Part shown: piece after piece, positions 47,044 to 56,862 of the stretch
Layout: every line of letters starts with the position of its first letter
How positions within the stretch are numbered: position 1 is the first letter of the stretch
Assembly (NCBI GenBank): GCA_030693705.1
Contig: JAUYAB010000025.1
Span: 1 to 64,000, forward strand
Length of the DNA: 64,000 bases
Direction of reading: 5' to 3'
Source: Ignavibacteria bacterium
GTDB lineage: Bacteria > Bacteroidota > Ignavibacteria > Ignavibacteriales > Ignavibacteriaceae
The notes under the pieces: generated by a model
The model's database searches: none
What the model was told of the DNA's origin: nothing
What the model saw: the letters and a program-made list of their open reading frames with translations, nothing else
Program-made: the position numbers and the translations under genes

Positions 47044-47379
47044 ATGTCATTTGTAAGACTTGACACTAACGAAGAAATAACTGAAGTACTCGAAGAAAAG
47101 AAACAAAGAAGTCCGTTCGCGCAAACGATTATTCAAGATCCCTATAACGAAGCGTTAAATATTCGCCTCGCAAAATCTTTTGATGACGATGACGACTTTG
47201 ATGATGATGAAGATTTTGATGATGACCTGGATGACGACTTGGACCTTGAGGAAGAGGAAGAGGAAGCAGAGGTTTCCTTAGACGACGAAGAGTTGGAAGA
47301 AAAATTCTATGAAGAAGATTTTGACTTTGACGATGACGAGGAAGACCTTGATGACGATTTGGATGCAGAACCTTTGTAG
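47044..47379 (+). CDS. Small, extremely acidic protein of unknown function
   Basis: 111 residues. After a mixed N-terminus (MSFVRLDTNEEITEVLEEKK) and a moderately folded segment (to about residue 45), the rest is almost all Asp and Glu with some Phe and Leu, probably disordered. It superficially recalls the acidic tail of RNA polymerase delta or histone-like chaperones, but I recognise no family. AAGGAGATTT precedes the ATG. Its stop is 2 bp from the convergent HldD gene's stop. Confidence 0.75.
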   Translation: MSFVRLDTNEEITEVLEEKKQRSPFAQTIIQDPYNEALNIRLAKSFDDDDDFDDDEDFDDDLDDDLDLEEEEEEAEVSLDDEELEEKFYEEDFDFDDDEEDLDDDLDAEPL

Positions 47380-47380
47380 G

Positions 47381-48358
47381 TTACTCTTCGCCTAGATATT
47401 TCTTTTTTAATAAATAATTTTTAACATAGTCGGTTACTCCATCCTCTAAAACATAAAGAGGATTCAGATAACCGGCTTTTTTTATTTTGTTAAGATTCGC
47501 TTCCGTAAAATATTGATATTTCTCTGCAAGATGTTCCGGCATATCAACGTATTCAATGTTCACCGGTTTCCCGACCGCATGAAATAAGGCTGTAACCAGA
47601 TCATTCCATGTTCTTGCTTTGCCGCCGCCGACGTTGTATAATCCGTTTTTGTCATTGTGTTCAAGAAAAAAGAGAGTCATCTCAACAGCATCTTTCACAT
47701 AAACAAAATCACGTTTCTGTTCGCCGTCTTTATAATCAGGATGAAGTGATTTAAAAAGATTTACTTTTCCATAATCGCGGACTTGCTCAAACGCCTTGTG
47801 AACAACACTGCGCATTTCACCCTTATGACTTTCGTTCGGACCGTAAACATTAAAATATTTTATCCCGACGATATTGTTTAACATTCCATTGTTGTAGGCG
47901 TAGACATCAAAAATATTTTTTGAATAGCCGTACATATTTAACGGATGAAGTTTTAGACAGTTTTCATCTGCATCATCAAAGCCTAACGAACCATCACCGT
48001 ACGTAGCTGCGGAAGAAGCATAAATAAAACGGATATCCTTTTCGAGACAATACTTTGCAAGGGCTTGCGTGTATTTATAATTATTTTCCATAAGATGGTC
48101 GGCATCTTTTTCCGTTGTTGCGGAATTCGCCCCCATGTGGATGATGGCTTCAATTTCAAAATCGATCTCATCATTTACAATTTTGTCGATGAATTCTCCT
48201 TTGTCGAAATAATCGGCATAACTAAGCGGAACCAGATTTTTCCATTTTTCATCGCTTCCAAGTCTGTCAACTATTATGATATTCTTCTTACCAAGTTGAT
48301 TTAATCTCCATACCAAAGCCGAGCCGATAAATCCTGCGCCGCCTGTAACTACAATCAT
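47381..48358 (-). CDS. hldD: ADP-L-glycero-D-manno-heptose 6-epimerase
   Basis: 325 residues of the extended SDR epimerase family: NAD-binding GGAGFIGSALV at the start, YASSAATYGDG, and the catalytic Tyr-x3-Lys in YGYSK. The context FFLEHNDKNGLYNVGGGKARTW and the pocket match HldD, which makes the heptose used for lipopolysaccharide cores. That indicates a Gram-negative cell envelope. Confidence 0.9.
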   Translation of the reverse strand: MIVVTGGAGFIGSALVWRLNQLGKKNIIIVDRLGSDEKWKNLVPLSYADYFDKGEFIDKIVNDEIDFEIEAIIHMGANSATTEKDADHLMENNYKYTQALAKYCLEKDIRFIYASSAATYGDGSLGFDDADENCLKLHPLNMYGYSKNIFDVYAYNNGMLNNIVGIKYFNVYGPNESHKGEMRSVVHKAFEQVRDYGKVNLFKSLHPDYKDGEQKRDFVYVKDAVEMTLFFLEHNDKNGLYNVGGGKARTWNDLVTALFHAVGKPVNIEYVDMPEHLAEKYQYFTEANLNKIKKAGYLNPLYVLEDGVTDYVKNYLLKKKYLGEE

Positions 48359-48420
48359 TTTCTTCCTGTAACTTTTATTATATTTGAACGAAATTTAATT
48401 AAAGTTGTTTAACAATGAAA

Positions 48421-48493
48421 GCCCTTCCCTAACCCTTTCCGAAGGAAAGGGAACAAGCCTTCCCCCTTCGGGGGAATTGAAGGGGGCTTTTTT
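48421..48493. repeat. Two GC-rich hairpins with T run upstream of metH
   Basis: CCCTTTCC-GAA-GGAAAGGG (48433-48451) and TTCCCCC-TTC-GGGGGAA (48460-48476), then GAAGGGGGCTTTTTTA, which can also pair with the preceding AGCCTTCCCCCTTC. The hairpin plus T run lies about 15 bp before the metH ATG. It could be a terminator-like attenuator or one copy of a dispersed element (see 39905). Confidence 0.65.
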
Positions 48494-48507
48494 ATATTTA
48501 GAGAAGT

Positions 48508-51500
48508 ATGAATACAAAGTTTAAAATATTACAAGACATGCTAAAACAAAGAATCCTTGTGCTCGACGGCGCAATGGGAACGATGATCCAACGTCATAAT
48601 TTAACTGAAGAAGATTTCCGTGGGGAACGATTTAAAGATCATCCGCACGATCTGAAAGGAAATAATGATCTCCTCTCTCTTACACAGCCGGAAATAATAA
48701 AAAATATTCACCGCGAATATCTCAAAGCAGGCGCTGATATAATTGAAACGAATACTTTTAATTCAACTTCAATTTCTCAAGCAGATTACAAAATGGAGGT
48801 GCTTGTTTATGATCTGAACTTCAACTCTGCTAAACTTGCAAAGGAAGCGGCGGAAGAATTCACAAAACAAAATCCCAACAAGCCTCGCTTTGTTGCCGGC
48901 GCTTTAGGTCCGCTAAACAAAACGCTCTCTCTTTCGCCTGACGTAAACGATCCCGGTTTCCGCGCAGTAACGTTTGATGAAGTTGTTGCAAGTTATACGG
49001 AACAGCTCCGCGGATTGATTGACGGCGGAGTGGATATTCTTCTTGTCGAAACTGTTTTCGACACGCTCAATGCAAAAGCGGCAATCTATGCAATTAGTGA
49101 ATACACAAGAAAGATTGGCAAAGAAATTCCCGTTATGATTTCCGGAACCGTTGTTGACCAAAGCGGAAGAACTCTCTCCGGACAAACCACAGAAGCGTTC
49201 TGGATTTCAATTTCCCACACAAAAAATCTTTTAAGCGTTGGCTTGAACTGCTCACTCGGCGCAACACAAATGCGTCCTTTCTTAAAAGAACTTTCGCGGG
49301 TTGCCACTTGCAATGTCAGCGTTTACCCGAATGCCGGTTTGCCAAATCACTTTGGCGAGTATGATGAGACTGCCGAAATGATGTCTTCAACTTTAAAAGA
49401 TTTTGCTTCGGAAAATCTTTTCAACATCGTTGGCGGATGCTGCGGCACAACTCCCGAACATATTAAAGCCATTGCGGAAATGGTAAAAGATTTTTCTCCG
49501 CGTCAAATTCTGCAGAAAGATTTTTACTTGAGTTTAAGCGGACTAGAGCCGCTTGTCATTCGTCCCGAAACAAATTTTGTTAATGTTGGCGAACGAACAA
49601 ACGTAGCCGGTTCAAAAGCCTTTGCAAAAATGATTTTGAACGGCGATTATGAAGCAGCGCTTTCAGTAGCGCGCCAGCAAGTGGAAAACGGCGCTCAAGT
49701 TATTGATATCAATATGGATGAAGGAATGCTTAACTCCGAAGAAGCGATGAAGAAATTCGTAAATCTTCTTCAAGCGGAACCGGATATTGCACGAATTCCG
49801 ATCATGCTTGATTCATCAAAATGGAGCGTGATCGAATCAGGTTTGAAATGCATACAAGGAAAAAGCATCGTCAACTCCATCAGCATGAAAGAAGGCGAAG
49901 AAGCCTTCCGCGAGCATGCCCGGAAAGTTTTGGAATATGGCGCTGCGGTAATTGTTATGGCGTTCGATGAACAAGGTCAAGCTGATTCTTTTGAACGGAG
50001 AATTGCAATTTGCGAACGCGCTTATAAAATTCTTGTTGATGAAATCGGATTTCCGCCGTATGATATTATTTTCGATCCTAACATTCTTACCGTTGCAACC
50101 GGAATCGAAGAGCATAATAATTATGCCGTTGATTACATTGAAGCAACCCGATGGATTAAGCAGCATCTTCCGCACGCAAAAGTTAGCGGTGGTGTTAGTA
50201 ACGTTTCATTTTCGTTCCGCGGAAATAATCTTGTGCGCGAAGCAATGCACTCCGCTTTTTTGTATCATGCGATCAAAGCCGGAATGGATATGGGAATCGT
50301 GAACGCCGGACAGCTTGAAGTGTATGAAGAAATTCCAAAAGATTTACTCGAACTTGTTGAAGATGTTTTGTTAAACCGCAAACCGGATGCAACCGAACGT
50401 TTAATTGCATTTGCAGAAAATGTAAAACAAAAAGGAAAAGAAGCCGTTGTTGTAGATGAGTGGCGTAAAGCTCCCGTTGAAGAACGGTTAAAACACGCGC
50501 TAATAAAAGGTGTTGTCGATTATATTGATGAAGATACCGAAGAAGCCCGTAAGATTTATCCGCAAGCGATTGGCGTTATCGAAGGTCCGCTTATGGCTGG
50601 AATGAACGCCGTTGGTGATCTGTTCGGCGCCGGGAAAATGTTCCTTCCGCAAGTTGTTAAAAGTGCGCGCGTGATGAAAAAAGCGGTGGCTTATCTCATT
50701 CCATTCATCGAGACTGAAAAAGCAGAAGCAAAAGATTTGAGCCAGGTTGGAAAAGTTTTAATGGCAACCGTTAAAGGCGATGTTCACGACATCGGCAAAA
50801 ATATTGTTGGCGTTGTACTTGGCTGCAACAGCTACAACGTAATTGATCTTGGCGTTATGGTTCCAACTGAAAAAATTCTTGACACCGCTATTCAAGAAAA
50901 AGTTGATGTTATTGGTTTGAGCGGATTGATCACTCCTTCGCTTGAAGTAATGGTTGAAGTTGCAAAAGAAATGGAACGAAGAGGAATGAAACTTCCTTTG
51001 ATGATCGGTGGTGCAACAACCTCGCGTATTCACACCGCTGTTAAAATTGCACCACACTACAGCGGAGCGGTTATTCATGTGCTCGATGCATCCCGAAGTG
51101 TTCCGGTGGTTAGCAATTTGGTCAATCAGGATAAAAAAATTCGTATGGCTTTTAAAGAACAAATAAAAAAAGAATACGCCAAACTTCGCGAAGATCACTT
51201 AAAGAAAAGAGAAGAAAAAAATTATCTTTCAATTGATGCCGCGAGAAAAAACAAATACAGTTGTGACTGGAAGAACGCGCAAATTTCAATTCCCCAAAAA
51301 CTTGGAGTGACTAAATTAGAAAATTATCCACTCGCTATTTTGCGAAATTATATTGATTGGACCCCGTTCTTCCAGACATGGGAATTAAAGGGGAAATATC
51401 CGAAAATATTTGATGATAAATCCGTTGGCGCTGAAGCAAAAAAGCTTTTTGATGACGCAAATAAACTTCTCGATAAAATAATTTCTGAAAAACTTTTGCA

Positions 51501-52200
51501 GGCAAACGGAGTTATTGGTTTGTTCCCTGCTAACAGTGATGGTGATGATATTGAAGTTTATGCGGATGAATCGCGAAGCGGAATTCGACATTCACTTCAC
51601 ACGTTGCGGAATCAAAACACAAAAGCTGAAACTGCAAACAATCTCGCCTTGGCTGATTTTATTGCTCCGAAGGAAAGCGGTGTTAATGATTACGTCGGCG
51701 CATTTGCAGTTACTACGGGAATTGGGATAGAAAAACTGATTGAGAAATTTGAAAAAGACCATGATGATTACAACAGCATTATGGTTAAAGCTCTCGCCGA
51801 TAGATTAGCCGAAGCATTCGCAGAACACCTCCATGAAAAAGTTAGAAAAGAATTTTGGGGATATGCGCAGAACGAAAATCTATCAAGTGAGGAATTAGTG
51901 AAAGAAAAATACCGCAGCATTCGTCCGGCTCCAGGTTATCCGGCTCAACCCGATCATACGGAGAAGAAAATTATTTTCGATTTACTTCAAGCCGAAAAAA
52001 ACACCGGCATTCAATTAACAGAAAGCTTGGCAATGTATCCTACTGCTGCTGTAAGCGGTTTGTACTTTGCTCATCCGGATGCGAAATATTTTAACGTTGG
52101 AAAGATCAGCAAAGATCAAGTGCTTGATTACCACAAACGCAAAGGAATGAGCATTGAAGAGGTTGAAAAGTGGCTTCGTCCGATTTTAAATTATGATTAA
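48508..52200 (+). CDS. metH: Cobalamin-dependent methionine synthase
   Basis: 1230 residues with all four modules: the homocysteine domain (1 to about 325; zinc cysteines in GLNCSLGA and [10 protein letters not shown]), the methyltetrahydrofolate domain (about 340-600), the B12 domain (His760 in [10 protein letters not shown], the lower ligand; E. coli uses 759) and the C-terminal activation domain with [15 protein letters not shown]. It transfers a methyl group from methyl-THF to homocysteine. Dependence on B12 implies cobalamin uptake or synthesis elsewhere. No cobalamin riboswitch is seen in the 149-bp leader. Confidence 0.97.
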   Translation: MNTKFKILQDMLKQRILVLDGAMGTMIQRHNLTEEDFRGERFKDHPHDLKGNNDLLSLTQPEIIKNIHREYLKAGADIIETNTFNSTSISQADYKMEVLVYDLNFNSAKLAKEAAEEFTKQNPNKPRFVAGALGPLNKTLSLSPDVNDPGFRAVTFDEVVASYTEQLRGLIDGGVDILLVETVFDTLNAKAAIYAISEYTRKIGKEIPVMISGTVVDQSGRTLSGQTTEAFWISISHTKNLLSVGLNCSLGATQMRPFLKELSRVATCNVSVYPNAGLPNHFGEYDETAEMMSSTLKDFASENLFNIVGGCCGTTPEHIKAIAEMVKDFSPRQILQKDFYLSLSGLEPLVIRPETNFVNVGERTNVAGSKAFAKMILNGDYEAALSVARQQVENGAQVIDINMDEGMLNSEEAMKKFVNLLQAEPDIARIPIMLDSSKWSVIESGLKCIQGKSIVNSISMKEGEEAFREHARKVLEYGAAVIVMAFDEQGQADSFERRIAICERAYKILVDEIGFPPYDIIFDPNILTVATGIEEHNNYAVDYIEATRWIKQHLPHAKVSGGVSNVSFSFRGNNLVREAMHSAFLYHAIKAGMDMGIVNAGQLEVYEEIPKDLLELVEDVLLNRKPDATERLIAFAENVKQKGKEAVVVDEWRKAPVEERLKHALIKGVVDYIDEDTEEARKIYPQAIGVIEGPLMAGMNAVGDLFGAGKMFLPQVVKSARVMKKAVAYLIPFIETEKAEAKDLSQVGKVLMATVKGDVHDIGKNIVGVVLGCNSYNVIDLGVMVPTEKILDTAIQEKVDVIGLSGLITPSLEVMVEVAKEMERRGMKLPLMIGGATTSRIHTAVKIAPHYSGAVIHVLDASRSVPVVSNLVNQDKKIRMAFKEQIKKEYAKLREDHLKKREEKNYLSIDAARKNKYSCDWKNAQISIPQKLGVTKLENYPLAILRNYIDWTPFFQTWELKGKYPKIFDDKSVGAEAKKLFDDANKLLDKIISEKLLQANGVIGLFPANSDGDDIEVYADESRSGIRHSLHTLRNQNTKAETANNLALADFIAPKESGVNDYVGAFAVTTGIGIEKLIEKFEKDHDDYNSIMVKALADRLAEAFAEHLHEKVRKEFWGYAQNENLSSEELVKEKYRSIRPAPGYPAQPDHTEKKIIFDLLQAEKNTGIQLTESLAMYPTAAVSGLYFAHPDAKYFNVGKISKDQVLDYHKRKGMSIEEVEKWLRPILNYD

Positions 52201-52230
52201 AAAAATTCTTCAGTAAAAGGAATTCATCTT

Positions 52231-54096
52231 ATGAGGAAATTATTTCTGGTGTTTTTCTTTGTTTGTTTTGTTGAAAATCTTTTCCCGCAAGATTCATCAT
52301 ACATTGCCGAACATTATACAAAACACGAATATCAAATTCCAATGCGCGACGGAGTAAAATTGTTCACCGCGATTTACGCACCGAAAGATACTACACAAGA
52401 TTACCCGATCTTATTTCTTCGCACGCCGTACACAATTGCTCCTTACGGCGCAAATAATCTTAATAGATATCTCGGACCATCAAAATCATTTATCACTGAT
52501 GGATATATTTTCGTTTATCAGGATGTTCGCGGAAAATTTATGTCGGAAGGCGAGTATGTGAATATGCGTCCCTTCATTCCCGAAAAAAAATCTTCAACCG
52601 ATGTTGATGAATCAAGCGACACGTTCGATACGATTGACTGGCTGATAAAAAATTTAAGACATCACAATGGTAAAGTTGGCATGTGGGGAATTTCCTACCC
52701 GGGATTTTATGCTGCGATGGGAACGATAAACGCTCATCCGAATTTAGTCGCCGTCTCTCCGCAAGCGCCGATAGTGAATTGGTTTGTTGGCGATGACATG
52801 CACCACAACGGCGCGTTATCATTGCTGATGACGTTTGATTTCTTTACTGTTTTTGGGTTGCCGCGTCCTGAACCAACAACCGATTGGGGAAACGGATTTG
52901 ATGCGCCTTCACCCGATGCGTACAATTTCTTTTTGAATTTGGGTCCGCTAAAAAATGTAAACGAAAAATATTTTAAGAAAAATATTTCCTTTTGGAATGA
53001 AGTTACTCAACACGGAACGTACGATAAGTTTTGGCAAAAGAGAAACACGTTTCCCCATTTCAATAAAATAAAACCGGCTGTGTTAACTGTTGGTGGTTGG
53101 TACGATGCCGAAGATTTGTACGGAACTTTTCACACCTATCAATCGATTGAAGAAAAAAATCCCGAAGCTTTTAACAAGATTGTAGTTGGTCCGTGGATTC
53201 ATGGAGGTTGGAATAGAACCAAAGGAAATGAACTTAACGCAATTTCTTTCAACAGCAATACGAGCGAGTATTATCAAGACAGTATTGAATTCCCCTTCTT
53301 CAACTATTATTTAAAAGGAAAAAGTTCTCTCGCTTTACCGGAAGCCTTAATTTTTATCACCGGTTCAAATGAATGGAGAAAATTTGACACCTGGCCTCCC
53401 AAAAATTCCGTGGCGAAAAATTTATTTATCACCCAAGGGAACAAATTGTCATTTGAAAAATCAACGAAAAATACTTTTGATGAATTTGTAAGTGATCCGA
53501 ATAAACCGGTTCCTTACACCGCAAAGCAGTTGGACTCGCGCGCATTTTATAATCGTGAATATATGATTGAAGATCAGCGATTTGCAGCCACACGTCCGGA
53601 TGTATTAGTTTATCAAACTGAAGTTTTAAAAGATAGTCTTACCATCATCGGACCGATTGAAGCAGAACTTTACGTTTCAACAACAGGAACAGATGCCGAT
53701 TGGGTTGTAAAAGTAATTGATGTTTTTCCCGATAGTGCGGAAAATCCAAAACCGAATCCGCAGCAATATGAAATGGGAGCTTTCCAGCAATTAATACGCG
53801 GAGAAATCATGCGTGGAAAATTTAGAAATAGTTATGAGCATCCAGAACCTTTCAAGCCGGGAGAAGTAACAAAAGTAAAATTAACTTTGCAGGATGTCGC
53901 TCATACGTTTCTTAAAGGTCACAAAATTATGGTGCAAATACAAAGCAGTTGGTTCCCCTTCTTCGACCGCAATCCGCAAACATTTTGTGACATTTATAAT
54001 GCAGATGAAAAAGATTTTCAAAAAGCTACCCATCGGGTTTATCATTCGGAAAAATATCCATCTACTTTCACAATCAATGTGTTAAAGGAAAAATAA
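52231..54096 (+). CDS. CocE/NonD-family exported serine hydrolase
   Basis: 621 residues with a signal peptide (MRKLFLVFFFVCFVENLFP), an alpha/beta-hydrolase of the X-Pro dipeptidyl-peptidase (S15) and CocE type with Ser155 in MWGISYPGF, and a C-terminal jelly-roll domain (TLQDVAHTFLKGHKIMVQIQSS). The substrate may be an acyl ester or a dipeptide. It lies 30 bp after metH and 5 bp before the next gene. Confidence 0.88.
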   Translation: MRKLFLVFFFVCFVENLFPQDSSYIAEHYTKHEYQIPMRDGVKLFTAIYAPKDTTQDYPILFLRTPYTIAPYGANNLNRYLGPSKSFITDGYIFVYQDVRGKFMSEGEYVNMRPFIPEKKSSTDVDESSDTFDTIDWLIKNLRHHNGKVGMWGISYPGFYAAMGTINAHPNLVAVSPQAPIVNWFVGDDMHHNGALSLLMTFDFFTVFGLPRPEPTTDWGNGFDAPSPDAYNFFLNLGPLKNVNEKYFKKNISFWNEVTQHGTYDKFWQKRNTFPHFNKIKPAVLTVGGWYDAEDLYGTFHTYQSIEEKNPEAFNKIVVGPWIHGGWNRTKGNELNAISFNSNTSEYYQDSIEFPFFNYYLKGKSSLALPEALIFITGSNEWRKFDTWPPKNSVAKNLFITQGNKLSFEKSTKNTFDEFVSDPNKPVPYTAKQLDSRAFYNREYMIEDQRFAATRPDVLVYQTEVLKDSLTIIGPIEAELYVSTTGTDADWVVKVIDVFPDSAENPKPNPQQYEMGAFQQLIRGEIMRGKFRNSYEHPEPFKPGEVTKVKLTLQDVAHTFLKGHKIMVQIQSSWFPFFDRNPQTFCDIYNADEKDFQKATHRVYHSEKYPSTFTINVLKEK

Positions 54097-54101
54097 ATAA
54101 G

Positions 54102-54563
54102 ATGATAAAAAATGGTTTGTTCCTCTTTTATCTTTTCGTTTCAGTTTCTTATGCGCAAGTAAATGTTGAGAAAGAAAAAGAAGCGATTAAACAAACCGAT
54201 ATTGAGTTTTCTAATCTGTCTGTTAAAGAAGGATTTCACAAAGCGTTTCTAGCTTATGTTGCTGGTGACGGCGTTTTGCTTCGTCCGAACAGCTATCCGT
54301 TTGAAGGAAGAAAAGCGATTGAAGAACTCTACTCAAAAAGCAGCGATTCTTCTTACATTCTAACTTGGAAACCATTATTCGCGGATGTTTCTTCCTCCGG
54401 CGATATGGGTTATACTTACGGCACCTGGGAATTTAAAACAAAAACCGGCGATGACAAACCGAGTTACGGGACTTATACTACCTTTTGGAGAAAAGATAAA
54501 AACGGAAAATGGAAATTTGTTTTAGATACCGGGAATGACGGATTAGGTAAAGAGGAAAATTAA
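54102..54563 (+). CDS. Exported DUF4440/SnoaL-like (NTF2-fold) protein
   Basis: 153 residues with a signal peptide (MIKNGLFLFYLFVSVSYA). The fold pattern (IEFSNLSVKEGFHKAFLAYVAGDGVLLRP, FVLDTGNDG) fits DUF4440. It may bind a small molecule and is possibly translated with the preceding hydrolase. Its stop overlaps the convergent DUF433 gene's stop by 4 bp. Confidence 0.78.
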   Translation: MIKNGLFLFYLFVSVSYAQVNVEKEKEAIKQTDIEFSNLSVKEGFHKAFLAYVAGDGVLLRPNSYPFEGRKAIEELYSKSSDSSYILTWKPLFADVSSSGDMGYTYGTWEFKTKTGDDKPSYGTYTTFWRKDKNGKWKFVLDTGNDGLGKEEN

Positions 54564-54793
54564 GCTGCTATTAAATGTTCCAAGGAAATTACTTTGGCGG
54601 CATAAAGTAAACAAGCTCTAATATCTTCCTTTTGTAGAAAAGGATATGCGTTCATTATTTCATCCTCGGTTTGTCCGTTTGCTAACTTTTCGAGAATAAT
54701 TTCTACAGTTAACCTGGAATTTTTAACAACCGGTTTTCCCATCATAACTTTGGGATTTGTTTCTATCCGTTTTAATAATTGTTCGTTATTCAT
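54560..54793 (-). CDS. DUF433 protein, probable antitoxin
   Basis: 77 residues with RIETNPKVMMGKPVVKNSRLTV and LEKLANGQTEDEIMNAYPFL, the DUF433 winged-helix-like pattern found as antitoxin (VapB45 type). It is paired with the PIN-like gene 12 bp upstream; here the toxin comes first, the reverse of the usual order. Confidence 0.85.
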   Translation of the reverse strand: MNNEQLLKRIETNPKVMMGKPVVKNSRLTVEIILEKLANGQTEDEIMNAYPFLQKEDIRACLLYAAKVISLEHLIAA

Positions 54794-54805
54794 TTTCTTC
54801 TCTTA

Positions 54806-55159
54806 TTACAATTTTATTATTCTGATTTTATCTTTGGTAATCACAGTAAAATTATGGTAAATACTTTCTTTGTTCCTTAGTAAAAAATCTTTCAACAAAG
54901 AGAATTTAATTTTTTCGTCTTGCTCTTTCACTCGAAACAGTATGATTCCTGATGAGAGCAACTTCTGGCGATAAACAAGTTCGCCGAAATCTTTATCGTT
55001 TGTTAGAAGTATTCTCTTTTCAATATTTGCTTGTAAAAGAATTTGAACATCTTCTAAATACTTATCCGTTTCTAGAATCCAAGTAACGTCATAGCCTGCT
55101 TTTCTTAATTCTACGACAATCAGTTTTTCAATGTTTACATCAGCAATAAATTTAATCAT
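54806..55159 (-). CDS. DUF5615 PIN-like toxin
   Basis: 117 residues from the ATG at 55159 (GGTGAAG ahead; a GTG 12 bases upstream is possible). IKFIADVNIEKL and ILLTNDKDFGELVY hold the conserved acidic residues of the PIN-like/Mut7-C family, expected to bind metal and cleave RNA. Paired with the DUF433 gene. Confidence 0.85.
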   Translation of the reverse strand: MIKFIADVNIEKLIVVELRKAGYDVTWILETDKYLEDVQILLQANIEKRILLTNDKDFGELVYRQKLLSSGIILFRVKEQDEKIKFSLLKDFLLRNKESIYHNFTVITKDKIRIIKL

Positions 55160-55228
55160 CACAAACTTCACCCAAATGTGTTTCTAATTTAATTTATTAA
55201 AAATTAAGAAAAAAGCTATTCGTTTTTC

Positions 55229-56851
55229 TTAAAACGGAAATTCTTCTTTGTAATCAACTTTCTGCTCAATCTTTTTTTCTTTGTTAATTTTGGCGGTTAA
55301 GTGTTTCGGATTTCCTTCAACATAAATTGCTTTGTATGGTTTTGTGGGACACGCAAACTCGCATGCGCCGCAGCCGATACAAAATTCCTCTTTCACTTCT
55401 GGAATGACAAGTTTGTTTTTGTAAGGAACCATGTTTACCGCTTTTGTGGGACAATGTTCCGAGCATGCGCCGCAGTCAGTATTTTCAGTATTAACGATGC
55501 AGTTATCCTTTACAAATTTTGCTTTGCCAAGCTGCTTTAATTTCTTTTCTGCAAGAGAGATCGGAGAAATTGCGCTTGTCGGGCAAACGTCTCCGCACAG
55601 TTTGCATTCAAAATTGCAGAAGCCGGTTTGGAAATCCATCCGCGGCTGGAACATTCCAAGCAGTCCGTATTCCAAATAAGCAGGTTGTAAAACCTGCGTA
55701 GGACAAACGCTTACGCACAGATGACACGCAGTGCAGTTTTGTGTAAAATTAGTTCTGCTTTTTGAACCCGGCGGTGTTACGGGATTCTTTCTAAACACCG
55801 CAACTTTGCTCTTCGTCTTCGGAGTAATTTTAACTTGGCTTAATGTTATGCCCGTTAATCCAACAGCGTAGACAAACGTGTTAAACAAAAAATTTCTTTT
55901 TGAATATAGTACTTTTTCATCGTGCTCGTTCAATTCACAAGATGGTGTCGCTTCTATTTTCACCTTATCATTTTTAGGCGAAGAGAAAAATCCATATTCG
56001 AACTTCATTCCATCGGTTGGACAAACATCAAAGCAATTGAAGCAAGAAACGCACCGGTCAAAATCGACTGTTTTATTTATTTTATCGATGCAGTTTGATT
56101 TGCAGACCCGTTCACAAATTCCGCATGATTTACATTTCTTCTCATCAATGGCAATTTTAACAAAAGCAAATTTTGAAACGAACCCGAGCAGCGTCCCAAC
56201 CGGACAAACGGTGTTGCAGTACAATCTTCCTTTTGTAAATGATAAATAAACAACAACAAGAAAAATTATAAGCGCAAGTGAAAACGAGAATATTTCCACC
56301 CCTTTGAATTCAAAAGGATAAACCAGGTACATGTTCATCTTTTCAAAAAGAAAAGCGATGAGGTTATTCGCTATTATTAATAAAGGGCGAAATAGATGCG
56401 AAGATATTTTGCCGAAACTGCTGTATGGATCGAGGAGGTTAATAAAAAATATTGTTCCGCCAAGAAATGGAACAACGGCTAATGCAAGAAAAGAATACCG
56501 CCACCATTTTTTCTCTTTTTCATATCGAAGAAACTCTCTCTTCCTTTTTTTCTTTTTCAATTTTCTCGACAAAAAAGAAACAATATCTTGAAAAGTTCCG
56601 AGCGGACAAATTGATGAGCAATAAACTCTTCCCGAAAAAAGTGTAAACAGAAGAATAACGATGAAACCGGCAGCGCCGATCCCGATAACACTTATAAATT
56701 TTATAAAAGAAGGAATGAATTGTAAAAACAATACCTTTGCATAGATTGACGGCGGAAGGATATTTCGATAATCAAGAAAAAGGCTTAATGTTAAAAGAAA
56801 AAATGAAAGCGAAACAGCTACACGAATTTTCTTAAAAGCAGTTACCTTCAT
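55229..56851 (-). CDS. NapH-like membrane polyferredoxin
   Basis: 540 residues from the ATG at 56851. Several membrane helices in the first 240 residues carry NapH-type motifs (YCSSICPLG, YCNTVCPVG). A cytosolic or periplasmic part has at least six ferredoxin-type [4Fe-4S] motifs, including CKSCGICERVCKSNC, CTACHLCVSVCPT and CIGCGACEFACPT. A quinol-to-iron-sulfur electron carrier is likely. It starts 11 bp after the DUF362 stop, so the two probably work together. Confidence 0.87.
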   Translation of the reverse strand: MKVTAFKKIRVAVSLSFFLLTLSLFLDYRNILPPSIYAKVLFLQFIPSFIKFISVIGIGAAGFIVILLFTLFSGRVYCSSICPLGTFQDIVSFLSRKLKKKKRKREFLRYEKEKKWWRYSFLALAVVPFLGGTIFFINLLDPYSSFGKISSHLFRPLLIIANNLIAFLFEKMNMYLVYPFEFKGVEIFSFSLALIIFLVVVYLSFTKGRLYCNTVCPVGTLLGFVSKFAFVKIAIDEKKCKSCGICERVCKSNCIDKINKTVDFDRCVSCFNCFDVCPTDGMKFEYGFFSSPKNDKVKIEATPSCELNEHDEKVLYSKRNFLFNTFVYAVGLTGITLSQVKITPKTKSKVAVFRKNPVTPPGSKSRTNFTQNCTACHLCVSVCPTQVLQPAYLEYGLLGMFQPRMDFQTGFCNFECKLCGDVCPTSAISPISLAEKKLKQLGKAKFVKDNCIVNTENTDCGACSEHCPTKAVNMVPYKNKLVIPEVKEEFCIGCGACEFACPTKPYKAIYVEGNPKHLTAKINKEKKIEQKVDYKEEFPF

Positions 56852-56862
56852 CAATAACAATA

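Noticed and set aside
48359-48507. Cobalamin riboswitch ahead of metH
   Set aside because: The space is too short and lacks the conserved B12-box; it is explained by the GC-rich hairpins.
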